64,000 bases of DNA from Nitrospina sp052156635 (GTDB taxonomy: Bacteria > Nitrospinota > Nitrospinia > Nitrospinales > Nitrospinaceae), in contig NZ_JBQKUO010000002.1 in assembly GCF_052156635.1 (NCBI RefSeq), positions 682,001 to 746,000 of the forward strand, in the 5' to 3' direction. Positions 28,928 to 37,301 of this stretch are shown here, piece after piece. Position 1 is the first letter of the stretch. Every line of letters begins with the position of its first letter. Under the pieces are notes generated by a model. It searched no databases. It was not told the origin of the DNA and was given only the letters and a program-made list of their open reading frames with translations. The translations under genes and the position numbers were made by a program.

Positions 28928-29461
28928 TCATTCCTTGTTCTGGACCACGACGCGGTCTTTGCCGTCGATTTCCTTCAGTTCCACCTGCACCCGCATTTCG
29001 CGCGAGGTGGGGATGTTCTTGCCGACGAAATCGGGGCGGAACGGCAGTTCGCGGTGACCGCGGTCGATCAGAACCGCCAGTTGCACCATCGCCGGGCGCC
29101 CGAAATCCATGATGCCGTCGATGGCGGCGCGGATGGTGCGTCCCGTAAACAGGACATCGTCGCACAACACGATCTTGCGACCCTCCAGCGAAAAGTCGAT
29201 GGCGGTCTTTTTCAATTCCGGTTTCTGTTTGGCGGCACCAATGTCATCCCGGTAAAGGGTGATATCCAGAATGCCCAGATCCAGTTTGGCCTTTTCGATC
29301 TCCTGGATTTTGGCCTGCAGGCGCTCGGCAAAGGTCACGCCCCGGGTCCGGATGCCCACCAGCGCGAGGTTGTCCAAGCCCTTGTTCTTTTCCAGGATTT
29401 CGTGGGCGATGCGGGTGATGGCCCGCTGGATATCGTCGGAGTTGAGGACCGTGGACGTCAT
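28928..29461 (-). CDS. pyrR: PyrR: pyrimidine operon attenuation regulator / uracil phosphoribosyltransferase
   Basis: A 177-residue type I phosphoribosyltransferase-fold protein. IVLCDDVLFTGRTIRAA is the PRPP-binding motif, and VGIRTRGVTFAERL and the LYRDD segment are typical of PyrR. In Bacillus it binds pyr leader RNA when UMP is high and favours termination. ATG 29461 is chosen, because AAAGGGGG lies just before it. A terminator-like hairpin with an eight-T tract sits 26 bases upstream, consistent with attenuation of this operon. Confidence 0.93.
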   Translation of the reverse strand: MTSTVLNSDDIQRAITRIAHEILEKNKGLDNLALVGIRTRGVTFAERLQAKIQEIEKAKLDLGILDITLYRDDIGAAKQKPELKKTAIDFSLEGRKIVLCDDVLFTGRTIRAAIDGIMDFGRPAMVQLAVLIDRGHRELPFRPDFVGKNIPTSREMRVQVELKEIDGKDRVVVQNKE

Positions 29462-29486
29462 CGATCCCCCTTTGCCGGTTGCGGGC

Positions 29487-29524
29487 AAAAAAAATCCCCC
29501 GCGGGTGTGTGCACCTTCGGAGGA
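29487..29524 (-). terminator. Candidate pyr attenuator (intrinsic terminator in the leader)
   Basis: Read on the minus strand, TCCTCCG (29518-29524) can pair with CGGGGGA (29495-29501, one G-U pair), with an inner stem GGTG/CACC and CACA loop, followed at once by eight T (29494-29487). It lies between the gene-free divergent region and the pyrR ribosome site, so it would stop transcripts before the whole pyr operon. An anti-terminator partner was not clearly identified. Confidence 0.6.
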
Positions 29525-29566
29525 GTCATGTCATGTGAGGATACTCTATCTATCATTCCGGATCCC

Positions 29567-29595
29567 TTGACAATCTCACAGGACTGTCTTAAAGA
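29567..29595 (+). promoter_or_regulatory. Candidate promoter for the adenosyltransferase gene
   Basis: TTGACA (29567-29572), a 17-base spacer and TAAAGA (29590-29595), about 85 bases before the TTG start at 29681. On the opposite strand of the same divergent region, TTGTCA with a GATAGA 17 bases on could serve the pyr operon, but its -10 is poor. Confidence 0.4.
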
Positions 29596-29680
29596 GGTCT
29601 ATATGTTGTCTGAATATATCCACTGTGCGGAAGCAAGTCAAGGGGATTTGCTTTTCGAACAATAAAGAAAGGACCTCGCA

Positions 29681-30283
29681 TTGGTTCGCATTTCCAAAGT
29701 TTATACGAAACAAGGGGACAAGGGAGAGACGTCGCTGGTCGGAGGGGTGCGCGTGCCGAAAGACCATCCCCGGGTGCAGGCCTACGGAACGGTCGATGAA
29801 CTCAACAGCCTGGTGGGGCTGGTGCGAAGCACGCTGGATCAGATTCCTGCGGAAGCAGAACGGGAACGGGTGGACCAGACCCTGGCCGCCATCCAGCAAT
29901 GGCTGTTCGATCTGGGGAGTGAACTCGCGACCGATCCGAAGACGAGCAGGAAGATGGACATCGGCGTCAAGGCGGAGCAGGTGGCGTGGATGGAGTCCTG
30001 GATGGATACGATGAACCGGGACCTCGATCCGCTCAAAAGCTTCACTCTGCCCGGTGGGCGCCTGCCACTGGCGTTTTTGCACCAGTGCCGCACTGTGTGC
30101 CGCCGGGCGGAGCGGGAAATCATCACGCTCTCCCGTCAGGAGGAAATCGGGCCCGAGGTGGGCCCCTTCATCAACCGCCTGTCCGATGCCTTTTATGTGC
30201 TGGGACGCTGGCTGGCGAAAGTCTCCGGCGACGATGAGATTCTGTGGAAACCGGGAGGGGGGACGCCTCCCGAATGGAAATGA
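29681..30283 (+). CDS. Cob(I)alamin adenosyltransferase, PduO type
   Basis: A 200-residue enzyme that transfers the adenosyl group of ATP to cob(I)alamin to make coenzyme B12. The N-terminal SKVYTKQGDKGETSLVGG is the PduO-type ATP-binding signature; AYGTVDELNSLVGL and FTLPGGRLPLAFLHQCRTVCRRAER are the other conserved segments. Start TTG 29681 follows AAAGGA with 7 bases between. It stands alone: no B12-synthesis or B12-dependent gene is adjacent. Confidence 0.92.
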   Translation: MVRISKVYTKQGDKGETSLVGGVRVPKDHPRVQAYGTVDELNSLVGLVRSTLDQIPAEAERERVDQTLAAIQQWLFDLGSELATDPKTSRKMDIGVKAEQVAWMESWMDTMNRDLDPLKSFTLPGGRLPLAFLHQCRTVCRRAEREIITLSRQEEIGPEVGPFINRLSDAFYVLGRWLAKVSGDDEILWKPGGGTPPEWK

Positions 30284-30289
30284 ATCCTC

Positions 30290-30586
30290 TTACTTGGCGC
30301 GGTTGCCCTTCCAGGTGAGGGTCACATCGCCTTTCCTGACTTTTACCTGGCACCCCAGGCGCATGCCTTCCTCAAGGTCTTCCTCATACAAATAGTCCTT
30401 TTCTTCTTCCGTTATCTTCGACAGGTTTTCCCGTCCTTCGACCACCGTCAATTCGCACACCCCGCAGGTGCCCTCGGTGCAACCAAAGGACAGCGAGACC
30501 TCCACTTCCTCACATATATCGATCAAAGACATGCCGTCTTCGCATTCGTGCGTGACGTTGTCCGGTTGAAATACCACTTTTGCCAT
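30290..30586 (-). CDS. [2Fe-2S] ferredoxin
   Basis: A 98-residue plant-type ferredoxin. Cluster ligands are Cys36, Cys41 and Cys44 (C-x4-C-x2-C in FGCTEGTCGVC) and Cys79. Small electron carrier of the cytoplasm; its partners are not evident from context. ATG 30586 has AGGGAG upstream, so the longer frame from 30667 is rejected. It converges on the adenosyltransferase gene with 6 bases between. Confidence 0.9.
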   Translation of the reverse strand: MAKVVFQPDNVTHECEDGMSLIDICEEVEVSLSFGCTEGTCGVCELTVVEGRENLSKITEEEKDYLYEEDLEEGMRLGCQVKVRKGDVTLTWKGNRAK

Positions 30587-30688
30587 ACCAACACTCCCTG
30601 ACCAGATTGAATCCGAATGAGATAAAGAGAAATGGGGGACACCGCGCAGGGCGACGCCGCTAACCAAAATAATTATTATTTATTAATA

Positions 30689-31597
30689 CTATAGGCCTAC
30701 TTCTTTCATTTTTTGGATAAGCTTTTCTTGTTCCTCGGTGAGCTCCTTGGGCAGGGCCACTTTGACTTTCACCAGCTGGTCGCCGCGCTTGCCGTTGGCG
30801 CGCACGCCCAGTTCTTTCAGCCGCAATTTGGAATTGGGCTGGGTGCCTGCGGGCACTTTCACCTGCTTGGTGCCTTCCAGCGTAGGGACTTCGATGGTGG
30901 TGCCCAGAAGGGCGTCGCTCAAACCGATTGTCTGCTCGACGAGGATATTGTCCCCCTCCCGCGTGAACAGGGGATGGGGCTGAACGTGAACGCGGAAATA
31001 CAGGTCGCCGGGAGGTCCGCCGTTCATGCCGGGATGACCTTTGCCGCTCAGGCGAAGTTTTTTGCCCTCGGAGATGCCTGCTGGAATTTTCAGATTGGTA
31101 TCCTCGCGGCCGGTGGGCCGGTCTACGGAGAACCGCTTTTCCGCTCCCAGGGCGGCTTCTTCGAACGTGATGGTGATGTCACTCAGCATGTCCGCGCCCT
31201 TGTTGCGCCGGGGGTGACGGCCCATGCCCGGGCCGAACGGGTCGGGGTACCCTCCACCCTGTCCACCGAAAAACTGGCCGAAACCGCCGCCATATCCCGG
31301 TGACCCGCCAAAGCCGAAATTGCGCAGGATCTCGTCCAGGTCGAAATCGCGGAATATGTCCTCCTGCGAATAGCGCTGGCGGAACCCTTCCGCACCGTAG
31401 GCGTCGTATTTCTTGCGCTTGTCCTTGTCGCTCAGAACGGCGTAAGCCTCGCTGATTTCCTTGAAGCGGTTTTCGGCTTCCGAATCGTTCTTGTTGCGGT
31501 CGGGGTGGTACTTCAGGGCAAGCTTCCGGTACGCCTTTTTGATGTCGTCCTGGGAAGCGCCGCGCTCCACGCCCAATATGTTGTAGTAGCTTTTCAT
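30689..31597 (-). CDS. DnaJ-type co-chaperone, CbpA-like
   Basis: A 302-residue J-domain protein. Residues 4-66 are the J domain with HPD at 31-33, followed by a Gly/Phe-rich linker (about 95-140) and two beta-rich C-terminal substrate-binding modules. The four zinc-binding CxxCxGxG repeats of DnaJ are absent, so it belongs to the CbpA class that works with DnaK. The frame continues upstream to 32359 only because it is open opposite the lipoprotein gene; ATG 31597 starts the J domain. It is divergent from the TPR lipoprotein gene. Confidence 0.9.
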   Translation of the reverse strand: MKSYYNILGVERGASQDDIKKAYRKLALKYHPDRNKNDSEAENRFKEISEAYAVLSDKDKRKKYDAYGAEGFRQRYSQEDIFRDFDLDEILRNFGFGGSPGYGGGFGQFFGGQGGGYPDPFGPGMGRHPRRNKGADMLSDITITFEEAALGAEKRFSVDRPTGREDTNLKIPAGISEGKKLRLSGKGHPGMNGGPPGDLYFRVHVQPHPLFTREGDNILVEQTIGLSDALLGTTIEVPTLEGTKQVKVPAGTQPNSKLRLKELGVRANGKRGDQLVKVKVALPKELTEEQEKLIQKMKEVGL

Positions 31598-31672
31598 GTA
31601 GCTAAGTGCTTGATTTATAGGTGGTTCTAATCTAAACTGGCTGTTGTCGCCAATATTATACTCATTAATGTA

Positions 31673-32518
31673 ATGAAACGCCTTTTTAAAATAGCAATGC
31701 TGGTATCGGTTTTTTTTATCGGGGCTTGCGCGCATGCCGTGCCGGTATCGGCGCCGGAAGAGGCCCAGGTGCCGCCTCCACCGCCCATCGACCCGGCGGA
31801 AATGCACATCTGGACTCCGCCCAGCGAGGAAGAACTGGCCGCCCGTCACCGACGTCAGCAGGTGCTGGACGCGATGAGTTCCGATCTGGAAAAGCTGTTC
31901 ATGGGATACGCCCACACGCTGGGGGAGGAAATCATCCTGGAAAACCTGGTTTCTTTCCAGTCCCCGCAGTACCACCAGTGGAACGAGGGATTCACCGAAA
32001 ACCTGGAAAGCATCGACGCCATTCACCAGAGCAACGTGGATGAACTGCAAAAGTCCGGTGAAGCGGTGTCCCTGCTTGAGGAGCAATTGGAAGCCATCCG
32101 CAAACAACGCGAGGCACGCCGGTTTCGCCTCGATGAGTACCAGATGGCCATCCGTCTGTTCCGCGACGCGCGCTATGCAGAAAGCATCACCGTGTTCAAC
32201 CGGGTGCTGGCCACCGAGTTCCCTCCCAACCTGCACGACAACATCCTGTTCGGGTTGGGCTCCAACTACTACCGCCTGCGCCAGTACGAAAAGGCGAAAT
32301 CCTATTTTGATCCCATCGTGGAAAAACACCCCTCCACCGACAAATGGCTGGTGGCCCACGCCATGCTCGGCATGATATACAATCTAGAAGGACAGAAAAG
32401 TCGCGCGCTGTGGATCCTGCAGAAAGCGCTGGATGAAAAACCCACGGGCGAGCTGCTGTCCATCCTGCAAAACCTCGTCCTCATCACCCAGGGAAAGAAA
32501 CCCGATGTCGCAAGTTAA
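31673..32518 (+). CDS. TPR-containing lipoprotein
   Basis: A 281-residue protein with a lipoprotein signal peptide ending in IGAC (Cys19), then a Pro-rich linker. Two to three TPR-like helical pairs lie in about 150-270 (MAIRLFRDARYAESITVFNRVL, ILFGLGSNYYRLRQYEKAKSYF, AMLGMIYNLEGQKSRALWILQKAL). Likely an envelope scaffold; partners unknown. No Shine-Dalgarno is visible, and a TATACT box at 31657-31662 would start the mRNA only a few bases before the ATG. The 3' end overlaps the next gene by 14 bases. Confidence 0.75.
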   Translation: MKRLFKIAMLVSVFFIGACAHAVPVSAPEEAQVPPPPPIDPAEMHIWTPPSEEELAARHRRQQVLDAMSSDLEKLFMGYAHTLGEEIILENLVSFQSPQYHQWNEGFTENLESIDAIHQSNVDELQKSGEAVSLLEEQLEAIRKQREARRFRLDEYQMAIRLFRDARYAESITVFNRVLATEFPPNLHDNILFGLGSNYYRLRQYEKAKSYFDPIVEKHPSTDKWLVAHAMLGMIYNLEGQKSRALWILQKALDEKPTGELLSILQNLVLITQGKKPDVAS

Positions 32519-33161
32519 TCAGCCCGCGCCCAACCTCGACGTGGCCGAGTGGGTGCAGGGCGAAGCCTCCAATATCGACCGGGAACGCGGCAACGTGATC
32601 CTCGTCATGGTGTTCCAGGTCAACTGTCCCGGCTGTTTCGTCGGTGGATTTCCGGAAGTCCTCGAAGTGCATCATAAATTTCAGGGGCGGCCGTTGAAGA
32701 TCTGGGGACTGGCCACGGCTTTCGAGGATTACCGGTTCAACAACCTGGAAAACCTGAAAAAACTGGCGCACACCGGAGAGGTGGTGGGCGAGACGCTGGC
32801 CTGCCTGCAGAACAGCAGCATGTTGCAGAACGGCCGGCTGGCTTTTTCCATTCCCTTTCCACTGGCCTGGGACCGGCTGGTGAAACGCGAAGACGGGGCG
32901 ACGCCGGAGGAGATCGAAGCCTTTCTCTCTCGCGACTTTCCCGGTTACGAGGACATGCCGGGTTACACCCTGAACGCGGTCAAGACGCAGATCAAACAAT
33001 ATTTGGATAAAAAGGAATACGACGCCAGGACCTTCGACAAGTACGGGCTCCGCGGCACGCCGTCCACGATCCTGATTGACAAACAGGGCATCCTCAGGCA
33101 CAAACTGTTTGGATCAGGCTTGAATCTGAGTGACCTCATCGAGCCGTTGCTGAACGAATAA
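32505..33161 (+). CDS. Thioredoxin-fold (TlpA/AhpC-like) protein without signal peptide
   Basis: A 218-residue protein with a thioredoxin-like core: VILVMVFQVNCPGCF has the redox pair Cys41/Cys44, and GLRGTPSTILIDKQGILR has the cis-Pro loop and the following strands. A long helical insert of about 100 residues separates the two. No export signal is seen, so it is probably cytoplasmic, unusual for TlpA relatives. GGGAAAG precedes ATG 32505, which overlaps the lipoprotein gene; an in-frame start at 32433 is rejected. Confidence 0.75.
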   Translation: MSQVNQPAPNLDVAEWVQGEASNIDRERGNVILVMVFQVNCPGCFVGGFPEVLEVHHKFQGRPLKIWGLATAFEDYRFNNLENLKKLAHTGEVVGETLACLQNSSMLQNGRLAFSIPFPLAWDRLVKREDGATPEEIEAFLSRDFPGYEDMPGYTLNAVKTQIKQYLDKKEYDARTFDKYGLRGTPSTILIDKQGILRHKLFGSGLNLSDLIEPLLNE

Positions 33162-33175
33162 CCGGGAGGCGCCTC

Positions 33176-34162
33176 ATGCTCACCTACCAGAAATTCGTCA
33201 AAACCATCGATGCACTGGAAGACGCGCGGGTTCTCCTCGCAGCGCTCGAATTCGATGTCTTCACCATTCTCGACAAAAAGGAGATGACGGTCCGGCAGGT
33301 TGCCCGCAAGGCGGAAGCGCAGGACGAGGGAATGTCGGCACTCCTGCACGCGCTGGTCGCGCTGGGCGCGCTCAGGAAAACCAAAGACAGCAAGTTCGCG
33401 AACACGCCGGAGATGCACCGGCACTTCTGCAGGACCAGCCCGGACTACAAAAAGGGCACCGCTCATCTGAAGATGGAGAAAAACGATGAGTGGAACCAGC
33501 TGATCCAGACCATCCGCAAAGGGCGCGACCTCACGGCGTTCGAAGACGGCGACGACCCGGAGTTTCGCCACTGCTTCTCCTACGCCATGCACGAGCGAAG
33601 CGAACCCTACGCCTCCAGAATTGCCGCGCTCCTGGCGAAGAAAAAATCCATTGGCAGATTCCTCGACCTGGGCGGCGGACCCGGTTCCTACTGCGCGGCC
33701 GTCCTGCGCAAGGATAAAAAGGCGGAGGCAACGCTCCTCGATCGTGACGCCGCCTGCAACGTGGCGCGCGCGCTGTTCGGCAAAGAAAAGTTTTTCAGCC
33801 GCTTCACCATGAAGCCCGGCGACCTGTTCGAAACGGATTACGGCAACGGATTCGACACCGTGCTGTTCTCCAACATCCTGCACATCTACAACCCCGCCGA
33901 GAACCGGAAGCTTCTCAAAAAAATCCTCAAGGCGCTCAAACCCGGCGGCAGGCTGGTGGTGGTGGATTTCTTTTTGAACGAGGACCGCACCACGCCGTAC
34001 GAAGCGGCGATGTTTTCCCTCACCATGCTGTTGTTCACCGAGACGGGCAAGACCTACACGTTTTCGGAAACCGAGCGCCTGCTCACCAAAGCCGGGTTCC
34101 ACAAGTTCCAGACCCACAAGCTGGACGAAGGCTCGCACGTCCTCGTCGCGCATAAGAAGTAG
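33176..34162 (+). CDS. SAM-dependent O-methyltransferase (COMT-like)
   Basis: A 328-residue protein. Residues 1-90 are a winged-helix dimerisation domain (LEFDVFTILDKKEMTVRQVARKAEAQDEGMSALLHALVALGAL). Residues of about 160-320 are a class I methyltransferase with the SAM motif FLDLGGGPGSY and the acidic LLDRD strand; ALKPGGRLVVVDFFL follows. Related enzymes methylate small hydroxylated molecules, tetrapyrroles or quinones. The substrate is unknown. It is 14 bases after the thioredoxin-fold gene, so a shared operon with it and the lipoprotein is likely. Confidence 0.8.
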   Translation: MLTYQKFVKTIDALEDARVLLAALEFDVFTILDKKEMTVRQVARKAEAQDEGMSALLHALVALGALRKTKDSKFANTPEMHRHFCRTSPDYKKGTAHLKMEKNDEWNQLIQTIRKGRDLTAFEDGDDPEFRHCFSYAMHERSEPYASRIAALLAKKKSIGRFLDLGGGPGSYCAAVLRKDKKAEATLLDRDAACNVARALFGKEKFFSRFTMKPGDLFETDYGNGFDTVLFSNILHIYNPAENRKLLKKILKALKPGGRLVVVDFFLNEDRTTPYEAAMFSLTMLLFTETGKTYTFSETERLLTKAGFHKFQTHKLDEGSHVLVAHKK

Positions 34163-34266
34163 TTGCAGTGTACCGGGGGAGTGGAAGAGGGGAGGATATC
34201 CACGGGGGATCAGACGATAACGCTGATCAGAAGGATTTCTTCACTGTTTGGCTGTAAAGCAGAGTT

Positions 34267-34620
34267 TCAGGAATGAGACAGAATATTAACCAGTCTTCCA
34301 AAGGGATCCCGGACAAAAAAACGACGGACCCCCCAGGGCTCATCAGTCAATTCGTACTCTATTTTAAACTTTTCCTTTTTCATTTGCTTAAAGGCCTCAT
34401 CAACATCATCCACCTCAATAGAGAGGTCGGGAACAGCGGTACCCGATCCACCTTCTGTCATGATGCTGATTTGCACAGCTGATTTCACATCAGATCCCAA
34501 TGTAGTGATCCACCCAAGGTCCATTAAAACTTCTAATCCCAGGATTTTTTGGTAAAAACAATTTGCAGCACTGGTTTTCTGGGTTGCGATATTAGTCACT
34601 ATTCGCTGTACTTTGATCAT
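34267..34620 (-). CDS. Glyoxalase/bleomycin-resistance-like (VOC) protein, AT-rich gene
   Basis: A 117-residue single VOC domain pair: IVTNIATQKTSAANCFYQKILGLEVLMD, then PDLSIEVDDVDEAFKQM and RRFFVRDPFGRLVNIL. The usual first His ligand is not present, so it may bind a ligand without metal chemistry. The DNA is clearly more AT-rich than its neighbours, which suggests a later arrival. It lies 16 bases behind bioC on the same strand and could be read through with the biotin genes, though a link to biotin is not expected. Confidence 0.7.
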   Translation of the reverse strand: MIKVQRIVTNIATQKTSAANCFYQKILGLEVLMDLGWITTLGSDVKSAVQISIMTEGGSGTAVPDLSIEVDDVDEAFKQMKKEKFKIEYELTDEPWGVRRFFVRDPFGRLVNILSHS

Positions 34621-34636
34621 TACGGGCCTCGGCCTT

Positions 34637-35419
34637 TTATAATTTAACTGCGGCGAAGTAATACAACTCCCAGTGGGTGTACACGCCCTGCGGGGTGGAG
34701 AAGTTGCGGTCGTGGGTCTCGATCAGGCGGCGCAGTTCCCCCGTCTTCATCATGCGCAGTGGCGCGGCGCCGATCTGTTGCAGGTTGCGGATGAGGTGGC
34801 GCGTGCCGGGAAAGAAAATCTCGCGGCTTTCGCGTTCGGCCGCCTGCCACTGAAACCCGCACCGGGTGAGAAGACTCTTCCAGCTTTCAAGCGACAGCAG
34901 GTGCGTCGGACCCTCCAGCCCGCCGGAGTCGCGGAACTCCTGCAACGTTTCCGGACCGAATGTGCTGAACACGATCTGCCCGTCCTTGGGCAGACTCCGA
35001 TGCAGGATTTCCAGTGTGGGCTGTGGATGCTGGAACCATTGGAACACCGCGTTGCCAGCAATCAACCCGGCCGGGGGAAACTCCAGCCGCTCGGCATTGC
35101 CTTCCAGAAACTGCGTTGCCTCAGGCAGATTCATATGTTCTTTCAGGTACTCGATCATCGCCGGGGCGATGTCGTTCAGGATCAACCGCTCCGCACCGCG
35201 CGCCAGCAGGTGCCGGGTGAACAGCCCGGTGCCGCAGCCGATCTCCAGCACCGGCTCGGGAAGGGAAGGGGGCAGCAGCGCCGCCAGCCGCTCGGCCATG
35301 GTCTTCTGCAACTGCGCATTCTTGTCGTAGCTCTTGACGTGTTTCGAAAAACTGTGGATGAGGCTCGACTCGAACTCATCTTCGCCGCGTCCGCGGCTGG
35401 TTTTGTGATTCGCGTTCAT
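34637..35419 (-). CDS. bioC: Malonyl-ACP O-methyltransferase
   Basis: A 260-residue SAM methyltransferase that caps malonyl-ACP with a methyl ester, starting pimelate synthesis for biotin. The N-terminal FSKHVKSYDKNAQLQKTMAERL is characteristic of BioC; VLEIGCGTGLFTRHL (57-71) is the SAM motif and AGNAVFQWFQHPQ the motif following. The downstream part (HLIRNLQQIGA) also fits. It follows the BioH-like esterase and bioF on the same strand. Confidence 0.92.
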   Translation of the reverse strand: MNANHKTSRGRGEDEFESSLIHSFSKHVKSYDKNAQLQKTMAERLAALLPPSLPEPVLEIGCGTGLFTRHLLARGAERLILNDIAPAMIEYLKEHMNLPEATQFLEGNAERLEFPPAGLIAGNAVFQWFQHPQPTLEILHRSLPKDGQIVFSTFGPETLQEFRDSGGLEGPTHLLSLESWKSLLTRCGFQWQAAERESREIFFPGTRHLIRNLQQIGAAPLRMMKTGELRRLIETHDRNFSTPQGVYTHWELYYFAAVKL

Positions 35420-35458
35420 GGAATGAATTGTACTTTCTAACGGCAGAGGGAAGAAGGG

Positions 35459-36139
35459 TTAAATGCGTTTTGGGGACGGTGCGGCCATGCGTTCCTGCAC
35501 TGCGGGAAGCTGAAATATCTTTTGCAGGAGCGGTTCGGGGTGGTGACCGCAGCCGTTGACCACTTCCAACGTTGGCATGAGCGGTTGCAGGGCGGTGGCG
35601 TCGGTGAACGGGTCGCGGTCGCCCAGCACCGCATGGAACCCCGCTGTGGCTTCGGGCGAAACCGTGACGTCGCGCAGAAACTGGAGGCCGCGCAATAGAA
35701 CATCCCGCTCCGGGATGCCGCTTTTCGCTTCGGGCGGCAGAACGATGTCGCCCAGCGCCATGAAGTCGCCCAGCACCGTCGGCAGGTCCTGGGTGCGCTC
35801 GACCGTCCGCAGAAAAAACTCCAGTTGACCCGACGGGATTTTCCCGCCCAGCCCCGCCTCCTGTCTGAAGGCGAGGATCGGGGCCATCAGGATTTTGACC
35901 GCCGCCTCCGGCAGGTGCTCACGGTGATGCAGGAGCCACAGACTGCCGAGCGAATACCCGATGACGATATCCGGAGCAGGGGTCTGCAAAGCCCTCATCG
36001 CTTCCTCCGCATCGAATGGGTCCTTTGGGTACACGCAGCGAACCGTGGCTTCCGGACAGAACGGTTGCGCCAGATTCTTCAGCCAGTCCTGCGGAATGGC
36101 CCAGCCGCAAATGAGGGTGATTGTCAAACCGTTCGACAT
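35459..36139 (-). CDS. Alpha/beta hydrolase in the biotin operon, probable pimeloyl-ACP methyl ester esterase
   Basis: A 226-residue small alpha/beta hydrolase. GYSLGS gives nucleophile Ser63; GDRDPF (Asp173 or Asp175) and GCGHHPEPLL (His198/199) complete a triad. The start (ITLICGWAIPQDWL) resembles BioH/BioG. Set between bioF (16-base overlap) and bioC, it most likely removes the methyl group that BioC added, releasing pimeloyl-ACP for BioF. Sequence divergence from BioH is clear, so it may be one of the several unrelated or distant esterases used for this step in other bacteria. Confidence 0.75.
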   Translation of the reverse strand: MSNGLTITLICGWAIPQDWLKNLAQPFCPEATVRCVYPKDPFDAEEAMRALQTPAPDIVIGYSLGSLWLLHHREHLPEAAVKILMAPILAFRQEAGLGGKIPSGQLEFFLRTVERTQDLPTVLGDFMALGDIVLPPEAKSGIPERDVLLRGLQFLRDVTVSPEATAGFHAVLGDRDPFTDATALQPLMPTLEVVNGCGHHPEPLLQKIFQLPAVQERMAAPSPKRI

Positions 36140-37266
36140 GCGTTCAAAATCTCCAGAAGTTCATGCAGGTGATCCTGCGTGATGCCGCTGTGAAACGACA
36201 GGCGCAGGCGCGACGAGTTCGGCGGCACCGTCGGCGGACGCACCGCCCCCGCCAGCATTCCCTTTTCCAGCAGACGGTCGCGCAGGGCCAGCGCGCGGTC
36301 GGGGTCGCCGACGATCACCGGCACGATCTGCGAGTCGAACGCGTTGGTCGTCCATCCGCCCTTGACCAGTTCCTCGCGGAACCACGCCGCGTTTTTGCGC
36401 AGGCGCTGCCGTTCCGTGTGCAGGGACTGCACCCTGCCGATGGCCGCCAATGCCGCTCCGGCGCAGGCCGGGGCAAGGTAGGTGGAGTAAATGAATTCGC
36501 CCGCGTGGTTGATGAGGTGATCGGTCACCGTCTGTGATGTCGCCAGCACGTACGCCCCCATGCTGGCCAGCGCCTTGCCCAGCGTGCCGACGAGGATGTC
36601 CACATGATCCAGCACCCCCGTCTCCTCGGCCAGCCCTCCGCCGGTGGGACCGAACACGCCGGTGCCGTGGGCCTCGTCCAGCACCAGCACAAAGCCGAAG
36701 CGCTGTTTCAATTCCACGAGGGCTTTCAAGTCCGGGTAATCGCCGTCCATGCTGAACACGCTTTCGGTGACGACAAACACCGTTTCGTACGCACTCTTGT
36801 TTTTCTCCAGCAACTCTTCCAGGTGGTTCAGGTCGAGGTGCGAGTAGCGCTTGTAATCGGCTTTGCCTTGAAGGATAGCCTGGATGACCGAATGGTGGAT
36901 GAGTTTGTCCACCAGCACAAGGTCCTTCGGCCCCGTCAGGTGTTTGAGCACCGCCTGGTTGGCCATGAATCCCGTGTTGAACACCAGCCCCGCCGTTTTG
37001 CGTTTCCATTTCAGCAGCGCGTCGAGGAGTTGTTCGTGGCAGGGCAGGTAGCCGTAGAGCAGGGGAGACGCGCCGCTTCCGGCCCCATATTCTTCGAGCG
37101 CCTGCCGCGCCCCGGCGATCACGTCCGGGTCGCTGCGCAGTTGCAGGTAGTCGTTGCTCGACAGGTTGAGGCGACAGGTCTGGGCCACCTTCAGCGTGCG
37201 CAGGAGGTTGTCTTTGCGGCGTTGCTCGAGTTCTTTTTTAAGGCGGCGTTCCAGCGGCGAGTCCAA
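36124..37266 (-). CDS. bioF: 8-amino-7-oxononanoate synthase
   Basis: A 380-residue fold-type I PLP enzyme condensing pimeloyl-ACP and alanine. LDEAHGTGVFGPTG has the PLP Asp/His residues, and VGTLGKALAS carries the Schiff-base Lys231 (counting from this start). The frame is open to a TTG at 37299, but the promoter at 37302-37330 would begin transcription near 37295. TTG 37266, with GGGAG upstream and a better match to family length, is therefore preferred (GTG 37278 is also possible). No bioA, bioD or bioB is in the window. Confidence 0.93.
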   Translation of the reverse strand: MDSPLERRLKKELEQRRKDNLLRTLKVAQTCRLNLSSNDYLQLRSDPDVIAGARQALEEYGAGSGASPLLYGYLPCHEQLLDALLKWKRKTAGLVFNTGFMANQAVLKHLTGPKDLVLVDKLIHHSVIQAILQGKADYKRYSHLDLNHLEELLEKNKSAYETVFVVTESVFSMDGDYPDLKALVELKQRFGFVLVLDEAHGTGVFGPTGGGLAEETGVLDHVDILVGTLGKALASMGAYVLATSQTVTDHLINHAGEFIYSTYLAPACAGAALAAIGRVQSLHTERQRLRKNAAWFREELVKGGWTTNAFDSQIVPVIVGDPDRALALRDRLLEKGMLAGAVRPPTVPPNSSRLRLSFHSGITQDHLHELLEILNACRTV

Positions 37267-37301
37267 TGATTTTTCCACTCCCAAGGCTTTCGGAAACAAA
37301 A

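Noticed and set aside
31657..31672. TATACT box as a proven promoter for the TPR lipoprotein gene
   Set aside because: No convincing -35 box at 16-18 bases; noted only as a possibility.
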